In this document: positions 18,060 through 27,189 of the stretch, piece after piece
Layout: each line of letters starts with the position of its first letter
Numbering within the stretch: the first letter of the stretch is position 1
NCBI RefSeq assembly: GCF_014337925.2
Contig: NZ_CP143423.1
Location: 4,246,501-4,310,500 of the forward strand
Length of the DNA: 64,000 bases
Reading direction: 5' to 3'
Origin: Roseobacter fucihabitans
GTDB lineage: Bacteria; Pseudomonadota; Alphaproteobacteria; Rhodobacterales; Rhodobacteraceae
The notes under the pieces: generated by a model
Seen by the model: the letters and a program-made list of their open reading frames with translations, nothing else
Told to the model about the DNA's origin: nothing
Databases searched by the model: none
Made by a program: the position numbers and the translations under genes

Positions 18060-19196
18060 GATGGAGATGCCGTCTTATCACAAGTAACACACCGCTTTTC
18101 CGAAGCGCTGATGGAGGGAGAATTTGTTGCGCGCTCAGGTGGCGACGAGTTTGTCGCGATCAAAAAAGGCTTTCGCCGGATGGAAGAAGTCAAGGCTTTC
18201 GCGGCAAGGTTGAATACTGCGTTCGTTGAACCAATAGACCTGTCCGTTGCGTCGGTCTTCATCGGCGGCTCCATAGGAATAGCAACAACAGTTGAAGACG
18301 GTAAGGACATAGATGGCCTTCTGCAAAAATCTGATATGGCCATGTACCGCGCAAAGGCGGACCCGGATAGGAACATAAGTTTTTTTGACGTTGAGATCGG
18401 GCAAATCAACCGGGAGCGTCTCTTGCTGTTACAGGATCTGCGCAGAGCAATTGCCAGAGAAGAGTTTGAGCTTGTCTATCAGCTGCAAAATGACGTGACC
18501 TCTAGGGCCCCCAGCGGCTTTGAAGCGCTTTTGCGCTGGAACCATCCTAAACGTGGCCGGGTCTCACCGGCGGAGTTCATTCCTTTGGCAGAAGAAACAG
18601 GGCTCATTCGAGAAATTGGACTATGGGTATTACGCACAGCTTGTTTGGAAGCTGCCTCTTGGCAGACACCCTACTCAATTGCTGTAAACGTCGCGCCACA
18701 GCAGTTGGTTCAACCTTCCTTTCTGGAACATCTTTCCGACGTTCTCATGGAAAGCCGGCTGGATCCTGCCTTGCTAGAACTTGAAGTGACAGAGGCCAGC
18801 ATTATCGATGATCAAGAGTACACTCTCAAAGTCATGTCCAAGATCAAGGAAATGGGTGTGTGCATTGCGATGGACGATTTTGGCACCGGATACTCTTCGC
18901 TCGCTACGTTGCAGGCGTTTCCCTTCGACAAGATCAAGATTGACAAGAGTTTCATACGGGATGTTCATCTGAACAAACAGAGGGCCGCAATTGTGCGCGC
19001 AACGCTCTTGCTTGGTGAAGCGCTCGAAATTCCGATCCTCGCTGAAGGTGTTGAAGATGAAGATGAGCTGTCATTCTTGAATGATGAGCAATGCAAATTT
19101 GTCCAAGGGTTCCTGTTTGGGCAACCCATGTCCGTCCATCAGGTCCGGGAACTTACAGATAACCTTCCTGCAAGTATATCAATTCGGGCGGGATAA
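18060..19196 (+). pseudogene. MHYT-GGDEF-EAL protein, 3' part (after IS66)
   Basis: Remainder of the split cyclic-di-GMP gene. It begins in the second copy of the 8-bp duplication and encodes the rest of GGDEF with an intact SGGDEF active-site motif, followed by a full EAL phosphodiesterase domain (FEALLRW, DDFGTGYSSL, ILAEGVED). Both catalytic signatures look competent, so the ancestral protein could have made or degraded cyclic-di-GMP. As it stands the fragment lacks its sensor and half the cyclase domain. A frame entering from inside IS66 at 18006 runs into it, but whether it is translated is unknown. Confidence 0.92.
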
Positions 19197-19197
19197 A

Positions 19198-19304
19198 ATG
19201 AATGAAACTGAGAACGACGTGCTCCCAAGACATCGCTGGAATCCGCTCTCCACCGTGCGCCGCGTCGGTGACTTCCAGATCGAGGATTTGCAGCGCCTGG
19301 CGGA
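19198..19304 (+). pseudogene. Truncated unknown gene, first 35 codons only
   Basis: ATG directly after the EAL gene stop, with a purine-rich GGCGGGAT ribosome-binding site, opens a frame beginning MNETENDVLPRHRWNPLST and ending in IEDLQRLAE where IS6 copy 3 begins. I do not recognise the family. The close spacing suggests it was co-transcribed with the cyclic-di-GMP gene. The rest of the gene is not found elsewhere in the window. Confidence 0.5.
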
Positions 19305-20133
19305 GGTAGTGTCGCAAACTTTTGGAGCCCTGTTGCACTTCTCGGCAGTGACGTTCATCGGGCAGCCTTTCGACATCTCATTCAAGGTTTAAACGATTGA
19401 TCAGTTTCAAAGGCGCGCATTTTCCGAAATCGGTGATCCTATACGCGGTCTATTTCTACGTTCGGTTTGCGGTATCGTATCGGGATCTCGAAGAAATCAT
19501 GAACGAGTGCGGCGTCGATGTTGATCATGCAACGCTTAATCGATGGGTCGAGAAATATTCTGTCGCCGTTGCCGGTGAGGCGCGTTGTCAGAAGGCGTCG
19601 ACCGGTCGATCTTGGCGGATGGACGAAACCTATATCAAGGTCAAAGGCCAGTGGACATATCTCTATCGAGCGATAGACAAATACGGCAATACCCTTGATT
19701 TCATGCTGTCCGAGCGACGTGATGAGGCGGCAGCAACCGCATTCTTCGCCAAGGTGATCGCCAGTAACGGCTGGCCGGACAAGGTTTTTATCGACAAGAG
19801 CGGATCAAACGCGGTCGGTCTGTTCAACATGAATTGCCTGCTGGTGATGCATAACTGGTGTTGGCTGATCGAGATTCTGCAGGTGAAATATCTCAATAAT
19901 ATTATCGAACAGGACCACCGTTTCATAAAAAAGATCACCCGCCCTATGCAGACCTTCAAATCGTTCAATTCAGCCGCGTCCACTCTGGCGGGCATCGAAG
20001 TCGCCCACATGATCCGCAAAGGACAATTCGACCGACCAGGGTTGTCCGGCTTCGAACAGTTTGCCGAGCTCGCTGGATAATTGTATCCTAGCGAGGCCCC
20101 ATCTCGCCTCACGACAAAGTTTGCGACACAACC
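19305..20133 (+). mobile_element. IS6-family insertion sequence, copy 3
   Basis: Complete 829-bp copy in the plus orientation, inverted relative to copies 1 and 2. It separates the truncated unknown gene on its left from an IS5-type element on its right. Flanking octamers (CTGGCGGA and TCCTGGGC) do not match, so this junction arose by recombination or adjacent deletion rather than simple insertion. Confidence 0.93.
19397..20080 (+). CDS. IS6-family DDE transposase (copy 3)
   Basis: 227-residue transposase with a TTG start and intact DDE residues. It is the only IS6 transposase in the window on the plus strand and is probably functional, able to act on all three copies and on the partial copy that keeps one end. 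Confidence 0.9.
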   Translation: MISFKGAHFPKSVILYAVYFYVRFAVSYRDLEEIMNECGVDVDHATLNRWVEKYSVAVAGEARCQKASTGRSWRMDETYIKVKGQWTYLYRAIDKYGNTLDFMLSERRDEAAATAFFAKVIASNGWPDKVFIDKSGSNAVGLFNMNCLLVMHNWCWLIEILQVKYLNNIIEQDHRFIKKITRPMQTFKSFNSAASTLAGIEVAHMIRKGQFDRPGLSGFEQFAELAG

Positions 20134-20348
20134 TCCTGGGCATGGTTTTCCGGCAGCCGCGGCGCCAGACCCAAGGCATGATGCGTTCGATTGCTAAGCT
20201 GCTTGGCGTTGAAATTGCCGCGCCCAGTTTCTCTACTTTGTCGCGCCGGGGTAACGGCCTGACATTGCGCGTTCCGTCGCAGGCCAACAACCAAGCGGGG
20301 ATCCGGTTGGTTGTAGACAGCACCGGATTGAAGATGTTTGGCGCGGGC

Positions 20349-20389
20349 GCCCTCTCGGCAGCATGCTATGCATGCGCCTGCCGGGTAAG
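20349..20389 (+). repeat. Hairpin insertion B (in IS5 transposase)
   Basis: 41-bp insertion starting GCCCTCTC, with arms GGC(A)GCATGC and GCATGCGCC around a TAT loop, ending CTGCCGGGTAAG. One arm has a bulged A. It shifts the frame by two; removing it gives MFGAGKWLEAKY. Confidence 0.8.
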
Positions 20390-20798
20390 AAATGGCTTGA
20401 AGCAAAGTACAAAACTAAGCGCAAACGGCGCTCCTGGCGCAAGCTGCACCTCGGCCTCGATCTGGCGAGCGGCGAGATCATTTGCGCCGATTTGACCACC
20501 GATGGCGTCGGTGATTCCACCGCGCTGCCGGGTCTTTTAGCTCAAATTGATGGCCCGGTCGCCGTATTTCTCGCAGACGGTGCTTACGATGGCGACCTAA
20601 CCTGCGATCTCCTCGTCGAGCGCTTTGGTGCAGAGATCGACGTCACGATCCCGCCTCCCAAAAACGCGGTCCTCAGCCCGGACAGCGCCCGGAATCCGAC
20701 GGTCCGCGATCAGCCATATCATCGAGATTGAGGTGCACGGACGCATAGCCTGGCAGACGTCATCGGGCTACAATCAGCTCAGCCGCGGTGAAACTCTT

Positions 20799-20836
20799 CC
20801 TCTCATGCATGCTCCGCATACACTGCCGGGCAATGC
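20799..20836 (+). repeat. Hairpin insertion C (in IS5 transposase)
   Basis: 38-bp insertion starting CCTCTCA, with arms TGCATGC and GCATACA (one mismatch) around a TCC loop, then CTGCCGGGCAATGC. It shifts the frame by two; removing it gives RGETLMGRWKAV. It lies in the same gene as hairpin B but has a different stem. Confidence 0.8.
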
Positions 20837-21171
20837 ATGGGTCGTTGGAAAGCAGTCATCCGGCCGAAGCTAAAGGCGCGCAGCTTCGATAACCAGAAGA
20901 CCGAAGCCAAGATTGGCGCCCACGTCCTAAATCGCATGACCAAACTTGGTCGCCCGCATCGCTTGAAATCCGCCTCGGGTAGGGCGCGTTCCGAGCCGAA
21001 ATTGATCCGCGCAACACGGTCGCTTGGAACGAAGAATGGCCTGTTCAATTTGCGACAGTTAAGTTTCCAGTACCCAGCGCAGTGTTGCGGGATGGTGCGC
21101 TCGGCACAATTGGGTTGCAATAAGTTGGAAGACGGCTGAAGTTGACAGCTGGACTCTCTGGGAGGCGTTCA

Positions 21172-22551
21172 TTGTCTGTTGAACTGGGGCATCCAATAAG
21201 AAATCTGCGCGACGCGATGGAAACAGTTGCCGTCGAACACGCTCTACCAGGGGTCTCGGTCTCAATTCGTCGTAACGGGTGTGAGATTTTCGCCGATAGT
21301 TTTGGCGCATGCGACGCCGATGGTTTGCGACCGGTTTCGACAGACACAATGTTTGGTGTCGCCTCAGTGACCAAGTTCCTGACGGCCACATTAATCATGC
21401 TGGCGCGACATCACAAACGCGTCAAACTGTCGGACCCGGTATCGCGTTTCTACCCAGATCTGAAGTGTGCCTACGATGGCAAAATCTGTATCCGTCACCT
21501 TTTGTCCCATTCCGGTGGTTTTCCGGGCCTGCCCTTTCGCCACAGGACGACACGCGTAGAGCATTCCAATGGCGTCGCCCCGATACTGACGCCAAGCGCA
21601 TTGGTGCAGGGTATCAACGGTTTGGATTTTGAGATGCTTGGATCGCCCGGCGACCGCCTCAGCTATAGCAATGAGAGCTACTGTCTCTTGGGCGGGATAA
21701 TCGAGGATCTGTACCACTGCTCATACGCAGACGCTGCAGAGAAACTCGTGTTCCAACCGTTGCAGATGAAGAGCAGCTCAATTGGGGCCAGTATCATGCG
21801 TCAGCGCCCCAATGTTGCTCAGCCGTTGATACGCATCGATGCCGCGTTGCAGCCCTGTGGCTTTTGGGATGCGCCCCTCTTGGATCCGGCAGGCGGGCTA
21901 AGTGCATCTACCCGCGATATGGCCCGGCTGATTTCCATCCTTGCAGGTGACACTGAGGTGCTTGGCGCAGATGCGATACGGGACATGACGGCACATTGCC
22001 TGCCCGTGGCATCGCGGCCGGTGTCTGGCGCAAGGTATGGGCTGGGGCTGGAAGTCACAGATCTGGACGCACATCACACGCTGGCATGGCACACAGGCCA
22101 GCGCCCCGGTATTTCCAGCTTTGTCGGTCATGTTATGCAACAGCGACTTTCGGTAGCCTTTGCCACAAATGTCGCAGATGCGCCGGCTTCTACCATCGGT
22201 CACCAGATCATCGCTTACATGTTGAAGGAGGACCTAGAGCCCGGATCTTGCGTCTGGCCACCTCAGGCCAAACAAGTCAAGGACAACCAGCTTGAGTGGT
22301 TTTGCGGTCGTTTCGGATCACTAGAGATGGGAGAGTTTTCAATCCGGCTCGATCAGGGGCGGTTGCTGCTCGACATGCAAACGGCCCAGCATAAGTTTCG
22401 TTTCGATGGGCCATGCAGCGGAACGGTCGGTGGGCAGACCTTTTGCTTTCTTTACGACGATGAAACCGCTGCGGTGCGACAACCAGCTGCGGCACTCGCT
22501 TTGGATCTTCGTGTGTTACCACGTCTTGGTGCGGCGCGACGGCAATCTTGA
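21172..22551 (+). CDS. Serine hydrolase, beta-lactamase class C-like (MlrB/D-aminopeptidase type)
   Basis: About 459-residue serine hydrolase of the beta-lactamase/penicillin-binding fold. The active-site triad motifs are complete: S65-V-T-K68 (ASVTKF), Y165-S-N167, and H307-T-G309 replacing the KTG box. Such enzymes cleave D-amino-acid peptides, esters or linearised cyclic peptides. A C-terminal extension of about 120 residues looks like the beta-barrel tail of D-aminopeptidase-type members. A TTG at 21172 was taken as start because GGGAGG lies 6 bp upstream; TTG 21142 and ATG 21217 are alternatives, the latter cutting into the domain. No signal peptide is visible, so it is cytoplasmic. It opens the gene cluster that continues with the M81 peptidase and the peptide importer. 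Confidence 0.85.
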   Translation: MSVELGHPIRNLRDAMETVAVEHALPGVSVSIRRNGCEIFADSFGACDADGLRPVSTDTMFGVASVTKFLTATLIMLARHHKRVKLSDPVSRFYPDLKCAYDGKICIRHLLSHSGGFPGLPFRHRTTRVEHSNGVAPILTPSALVQGINGLDFEMLGSPGDRLSYSNESYCLLGGIIEDLYHCSYADAAEKLVFQPLQMKSSSIGASIMRQRPNVAQPLIRIDAALQPCGFWDAPLLDPAGGLSASTRDMARLISILAGDTEVLGADAIRDMTAHCLPVASRPVSGARYGLGLEVTDLDAHHTLAWHTGQRPGISSFVGHVMQQRLSVAFATNVADAPASTIGHQIIAYMLKEDLEPGSCVWPPQAKQVKDNQLEWFCGRFGSLEMGEFSIRLDQGRLLLDMQTAQHKFRFDGPCSGTVGGQTFCFLYDDETAAVRQPAAALALDLRVLPRLGAARRQS

Positions 22552-22606
22552 TCCGTACTAAGAAACCCCACCCCCGCCGCGCTCAACAAAAATGAAGGAT
22601 AGAGAC

Positions 22607-24154
22607 ATGACAACGCCTAGAAACCCAAGGATAGCAATTCTGGGATTTGTGCTCGAATCCAATAGAAACGCGCCGGTCTCTGATCGGCAATCTTTTTTGG
22701 ACTCCCTGTATCTGGACGCCGACGCGATAAACCATGAGCTGGCTGGAGATCGTTCGCGCTTGCCGGGTACGGTGCAGGGTTTTTGTACGGAAATGGACAG
22801 AACGCAAAGATGGACGCCGGTCCCGATCCTGTTGGCAGAAGCACCCCCCGGCGGCCCGGCGGATCACAGGTTTTTCCTTGAGATACTAGAGGACATGCGC
22901 GCTGGACTGATGGCAAGTGGACCGATCGATGGTGTCTATATTTCCGAACATGGCGCGGGGTTAAGCACCCAAGATGACGATCCGGACGGTGCTGTTTTCG
23001 CGATGGTCCGGGACGTGGTTGGGGCGGCTGTGCCGATCATAGCGACCCTTGATCTGCATGGGCATGTGACGCCGCGGATGCAGCATTCGGTCGATGTGAT
23101 CGTGGCATATCTGACAAATCCTCACGTAGATCAACTCGAACGCGGCTGCGAGGCGGCACAGACCATGACCGCGATGCTTTCGGGCCTCAAGACCACCAGC
23201 ACGCTGATCAAGGTGCCTATGATCAGCCCCGCCGTCAGCCTGTTGACCGCGCAAGGCCCCTATGCTGATTTGATAAATTACGGTCAGACGCTGGTCTCCT
23301 CACCGATCCTGAACGTCTCGATCCTTGCGGGCTTTGCACCGGCAAATGCATCAACCAACGGGATGTCGATTGTTGTTACCGCCGACGCAGGTCAGCCAGA
23401 GGCGGCTGCGGCCGCAGGGCAAATTGCACAGGAATTAGCCGACCGCGCCTGGGCCGACCGCCACAGGTACAAGGCTCAACTGACCAGTCTGGAGGACGCC
23501 GTCGCGCTATCCAGAGAAGTGACCGAGAACCCGACAAAGCCTGCCATAATCCTGGCCGACGTCGCAGACAATCCGGGCGCTGGTGGGCGCGGCAATACCA
23601 TGTACATCCTGCAAAGGTTGCACGAGGCAGGCATCAAAGACGTGACCGTCGGCATGATTATCGACCCTGAACTGGCAGGTGAGGCACATGAATTGGGCAT
23701 TGGCGCGCAGTTTCGAGCAAAGTTCAACAGGAGTGAAACAATCCGGTTCTCCGAACGCTTTGAGGCAGATGCGCGCGTTGAGCGGTTGGCAGACGGTGAT
23801 TGCGTCGGCAGGCATGGATTGTTTGAAGGAAGGCGCATGGATCTGGGGCGCTGCGCGTTGCTATCGCTGGATGGGATTGAGGTTGTCGTGGCCACAGCGC
23901 GTCAGCAATTGGCCGAGCCCGCCTTTCTGGAAAGGCTGGGGTTGGACGTTGCCAAATTGAGGGTTCTTGTGGTGAAATCACGGGGACATTTTCGTGCAGG
24001 CTTCGATGAGCACCACACGCCGGAACAAATTTTTGAAGTTGGCGTGCCCGGCCTGACAACGCCGATCCTCGGTGACCTGGGTCTGGATCGTGTGCCGCGC
24101 CCAATTTTCCCGCTTGATCCTGACATGGAGTGGAAAGCGCCACATTGTAAGTGA
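22607..24154 (+). CDS. M81-family metallopeptidase (MlrC-like)
   Basis: 515-residue zinc hydrolase of peptidase family M81, named after microcystinase MlrC. Candidate metal ligands are D149 and H151 (LDLHGH) and H173 (NPHVD), with the SEHGAG stretch at 113-118 supplying the nearby acidic residue. The C-terminal MlrC domain includes ADNPGAGGRGNT. The family hydrolyses amide bonds in small or linearised peptides containing D- or beta-amino acids. ATG 22607 has an AAGGA ribosome-binding site; an ATG at 22592 is less likely. It is 55 bp downstream of the serine hydrolase and upstream of the peptide ABC transporter, which argues for a joint degradative pathway. Confidence 0.9.
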   Translation: MTTPRNPRIAILGFVLESNRNAPVSDRQSFLDSLYLDADAINHELAGDRSRLPGTVQGFCTEMDRTQRWTPVPILLAEAPPGGPADHRFFLEILEDMRAGLMASGPIDGVYISEHGAGLSTQDDDPDGAVFAMVRDVVGAAVPIIATLDLHGHVTPRMQHSVDVIVAYLTNPHVDQLERGCEAAQTMTAMLSGLKTTSTLIKVPMISPAVSLLTAQGPYADLINYGQTLVSSPILNVSILAGFAPANASTNGMSIVVTADAGQPEAAAAAGQIAQELADRAWADRHRYKAQLTSLEDAVALSREVTENPTKPAIILADVADNPGAGGRGNTMYILQRLHEAGIKDVTVGMIIDPELAGEAHELGIGAQFRAKFNRSETIRFSERFEADARVERLADGDCVGRHGLFEGRRMDLGRCALLSLDGIEVVVATARQQLAEPAFLERLGLDVAKLRVLVVKSRGHFRAGFDEHHTPEQIFEVGVPGLTTPILGDLGLDRVPRPIFPLDPDMEWKAPHCK

Positions 24155-24497
24155 GAAGTAGGATCACTTTACGTCCCTTTCTGGCCAAGTCAGCCCTTAG
24201 CTGCCACACAAAAACCCTGATGGGTTATCCAGTCTTGGAGCCGCCGCTGATGGCGCCGTTAACAATTTGACAAAGTCGGTTGATCCATGTTCCCATCTTT
24301 TAGACAGTTTTTGACGATTCGTAGTTTTGATATTTTTTTAAATAGAATCAGCGGAGTGCGGATGGTCACGCTGTCTGTTCAAGCGAGGTGAAGCCTACGG
24401 CTGCGTCCTTAAATACGCGACCCCTGGCCAAAAAAGTTCCTAACAAAAGGTCGGGCATTTTACAGTTCAGGCTTTATCAAAAGACAGGAGATCTGGA
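24155..24497. other. Intergenic region upstream of the peptide ABC operon
   Basis: 343 bp with no gene. It is AT-rich around 24300-24350 (runs of T and A, several TTGAC-like hexamers at about 24267 and 24312), so it probably holds the promoter of the transporter genes. I cannot assign an exact -10. Confidence 0.4.
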
Positions 24498-26093
24498 ATG
24501 ACGATCAGAACCAAAGCAATTCAATTTGCGTCGACACTGGTGCTGGGGATGGCGACCCTTGTGCCGGCCGTACATGCGGAGGAACCTGTGCAAGGCGGCA
24601 CGGTCGTTTATCTGTCGTCCAAGATTCCAAGCCTTAACCCACTGCATTCGGCTTACGAAGTCGGGCTTGTGGCATCGCAGATTTTCTCAAGTCTGGTCAG
24701 GTTGGACGAGAACAACGAGATTGCCCCCTATCTGGCTGAAAGCTGGGAAATTTCCGACGATGGTAAGACCTACACTTTCAACCTCGCGGCAAACGGTCAG
24801 TTTCATGATGGTAGCCCGATCACATCAGAGGATGTGGCATTTTCCTTCGAGACGATGAAAGAATATCACCGCTTTGGCACTCAGATGTTCGGACCCATCG
24901 AGCGGTATGAGTTTCCCGATGCAAACACACTTGTCATGCATCTTTCCAAACCTCATGGACCCTTGCTCCTTGCAGCCACGAACCCACGCCAAATGCCTAT
25001 CCTTTCGAAAGCGGTTTACGGTCAGGCCGAAGACTTCATGAAGCAGGATGCCCATCGGGACCCTGTCGGATCCGGGCCGTTCAGGATCGGCGAGATGAAA
25101 GCCGACGAATTTGTAAGGATTGTTCGCAACGAGGATCATTTCGTTGAGGGCCTGCCCTATCTAGATGCGATCATCTACCGGAATGTGCAGGATAAAACCG
25201 CAAAACGGATCGGGCTGAGGCAGAACCAGTTTCAGCTTGCGCGCACGGATTCAGTGATGCAGTTCAGCGACATCGCGGAGTTTTCAAAGCTCGATCATCT
25301 GTCGCTCGAAGAGTATAAAGGTGTCTCAGGCGGCGCGATTGTTCTTGAATTCAACAACCGCAAAGAACCCCTGAACAACAAGCTGGTGCGTCAGGCAATC
25401 GCCTACGCCATCAACCGAACTCAGATTTCGGACGTCTTGCATGGTGGTTTCACCAAACCGTCACGGTCGCCTTTTCCCGCAACGAATGTCTTTTTCAACG
25501 ATCAACTCAAAGGCTACCCGTTTGACGTTGAAAAAGCTAACGCCTTGCTGGATGAAGCTGGTTTTCCGATGGGAGACGATGACACAAGGTTTGAGTTAAA
25601 CCTCATCTACATCGCCCCACCATTCATGCCTGATTTCAACACATTGCCATCAGAGTTCATCGCAGCATCCCTCAAAAAGGTCGGTATCAAAGTCAACCTT
25701 GAACCACAGCAGGGTTTTGCCGGCTGGGCAGAGCGCAGCGCGGCCTGGGATTTTGACATGTCGATCAACTGGCCCGGTGACAAGACTGACCCAGCCATCG
25801 GCATAAGCAGGCTTTATGTCTGCGAAAACATCAAAAACCAAGCGTACACAAACACTTCGGGCTACTGTAACGAAAAGGTCGATGAAATTTTTGAGCAAGC
25901 GGCTGTCGAAGCCGACTTCGAAAAGCGCAGTGCACTTTATGTCGAGGTGCAGGATATTCTGCTTGAGGACATGCCGATGTTGTGGCTCTTTGACACTCCC
26001 ACGCTGTTCTTTGCCCACACTGACCTGTTTTTCCCGTCCTACGGCACGGCGGAAAACTGGGATGTGATGTACTGGAAAGAAGCTCAGGAATAG
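24498..26093 (+). CDS. Peptide/amide ABC transporter substrate-binding protein (family 5)
   Basis: 531-residue periplasmic binding protein of the DppA/OppA family (SBP_bac_5). The signal peptide runs to about residue 27, with cleavage after VHA and mature protein starting EEPVQGG. Family features include SLNPLHSAYEVG near the start, YLAESWEISDDGKTYTF, the domain-defining SEDVAFSFETM and DPVGSGPFRI. It captures peptides or related amides in the periplasm and delivers them to the two permeases that follow. AGGAG 7 bp upstream supports the start. A strong stem-loop after its stop probably raises its level relative to the membrane genes. Confidence 0.93.
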   Translation: MTIRTKAIQFASTLVLGMATLVPAVHAEEPVQGGTVVYLSSKIPSLNPLHSAYEVGLVASQIFSSLVRLDENNEIAPYLAESWEISDDGKTYTFNLAANGQFHDGSPITSEDVAFSFETMKEYHRFGTQMFGPIERYEFPDANTLVMHLSKPHGPLLLAATNPRQMPILSKAVYGQAEDFMKQDAHRDPVGSGPFRIGEMKADEFVRIVRNEDHFVEGLPYLDAIIYRNVQDKTAKRIGLRQNQFQLARTDSVMQFSDIAEFSKLDHLSLEEYKGVSGGAIVLEFNNRKEPLNNKLVRQAIAYAINRTQISDVLHGGFTKPSRSPFPATNVFFNDQLKGYPFDVEKANALLDEAGFPMGDDDTRFELNLIYIAPPFMPDFNTLPSEFIAASLKKVGIKVNLEPQQGFAGWAERSAAWDFDMSINWPGDKTDPAIGISRLYVCENIKNQAYTNTSGYCNEKVDEIFEQAAVEADFEKRSALYVEVQDILLEDMPMLWLFDTPTLFFAHTDLFFPSYGTAENWDVMYWKEAQE

Positions 26094-26122
26094 TTTCAGG
26101 TGATGACCTGAGATCATAAATG

Positions 26123-26155
26123 AGGTGTGAGCACCCCCGAGACGTGCTCACACCT
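26123..26155 (+). terminator. Stem-loop between binding protein and permease genes
   Basis: Perfect 12-bp inverted repeat AGGTGTGAGCAC / GTGCTCACACCT around a 9-base loop, followed by TCTTCT rather than a full T tract. Such hairpins after binding-protein genes act as leaky terminators or protect the upstream mRNA end from decay. Confidence 0.75.
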
Positions 26156-26217
26156 TCTTCTGCGGTCGCGACATGTGGCGACCGTAATTTTCCCAGTGCA
26201 AACAGTGGTCTCGATCA

Positions 26218-27189
26218 ATGAAATTTGCGATCCTTCAAAGAGTTCTATTCGGATTTGTTCTGATCATCGCGGTCATTGTTTTGAACTTCTTCCTGCTGCA
26301 TGCGGCACCCGGCGATGTGGTCGATGCAATGCTCGCCGAAGCGGGGGGCGGTGATCCCGAAATGGCCGCCAGATTGCGCGCGCTCTACGGTCTTGACGAA
26401 CCCACCTACATCCAACTTATCAAATACTTGGGGCGGGTTTTGACGGGCGACCTCGGGTATTCGTTCTACTACGACCAGCCCGTCTCGACGCTGCTGCTTC
26501 AGCGCTTGCCCACAACGTTGATGCTGACCTTGTCCGCCTTGGTCATTGCCGTCGTTTTTGGCACCCTCTTTGGCGTCTATGCCGCCATCAAGCCAAATGG
26601 TCTGTTCAGCAATTTCGTGACGATTTTTTCGCTGTTTGGCTATGCGACCCCCGTGTTCTGGCTGGGGATGATAATCCTGCTGGCATTCGCGCTGCACATA
26701 CCCTTGTTCCCCGCGTTTGGCATTCGCTCTTTTCCGGAACCCGACACCGCGATTGCACGGTTCTTTGACGTGCTCAATCACCTTGTACTCCCCACGTTCA
26801 CGCTCGCTATTCTCTATTTGGCGAACTACAGCCGGATCTCGCGCGCCGCGATGATGGACGTTTTGGGGGCTGACTATATTCGGACTGCAAGAACCAAGGG
26901 TCTGCCCGAGACCAAGGTGATCTTTAAGCATGCGCTTAAAAACGCGTCCTTGCCGGTGGTCACTTTGGCCGGTTTGCAGCTTGCGCAGGTGTTCTCCGGT
27001 GCCGTGCTTGTTGAGACAGTTTTTAGCCTGCCGGGGGTTGGCCCACTTTTGTACGAGTCGATTGTACGGCGCGATTTCCCTGTGATCCTGGGTGTTCTGT
27101 TTGGCGCTGCGGCCACAACCATCGTTGCCAACATCATCACTGATCTTATCTATAAAAAGATGGACCCAAGGATCCAGTCCATCACATGA
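26218..27189 (+). CDS. Peptide ABC transporter permease (DppB-like)
   Basis: 323-residue inner-membrane permease with six predicted helices. The first helix begins near residue 9, followed by the typical periplasmic loop before AALRALYGL-type sequence (here RLRALYGLDEPTYIQ). The EAA-like coupling loop DYIRTARTKGLPETKVIFKH contacts the ATPases, and VFSGAVLVETVFSLPG is the family signature near the C-terminus. It overlaps the next permease gene by 4 bp. Confidence 0.93.
   Translation: MKFAILQRVLFGFVLIIAVIVLNFFLLHAAPGDVVDAMLAEAGGGDPEMAARLRALYGLDEPTYIQLIKYLGRVLTGDLGYSFYYDQPVSTLLLQRLPTTLMLTLSALVIAVVFGTLFGVYAAIKPNGLFSNFVTIFSLFGYATPVFWLGMIILLAFALHIPLFPAFGIRSFPEPDTAIARFFDVLNHLVLPTFTLAILYLANYSRISRAAMMDVLGADYIRTARTKGLPETKVIFKHALKNASLPVVTLAGLQLAQVFSGAVLVETVFSLPGVGPLLYESIVRRDFPVILGVLFGAAATTIVANIITDLIYKKMDPRIQSIT

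Larger units (their letters stand above)
20134..21025 (+). pseudogene. IS5-type transposase, truncated and interrupted by two hairpins
   Basis: Remnant of an IS5-family element whose start is cut off by IS6 copy 3. The reading frame changes three times. It opens with MVFRQ ... MMRSIAKLLG ... VVDSTGLKMFGAG, then hairpin B. It continues KWLEAKYKTKRKRRSW ... FLADGAYDGDLTC, then a single-base shift near 20715. It goes on IIEIEVHGRIAWQTSSGYNQ ... RGETL, then hairpin C, and ends MGRWKAVI ... RSFDNQKTEAKIG. The DDE residues (VDSTG, DGAYDG, and the Glu region) are still recognisable. The last 437 bp are duplicated in inverted orientation at 32060-32494. Confidence 0.85.
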
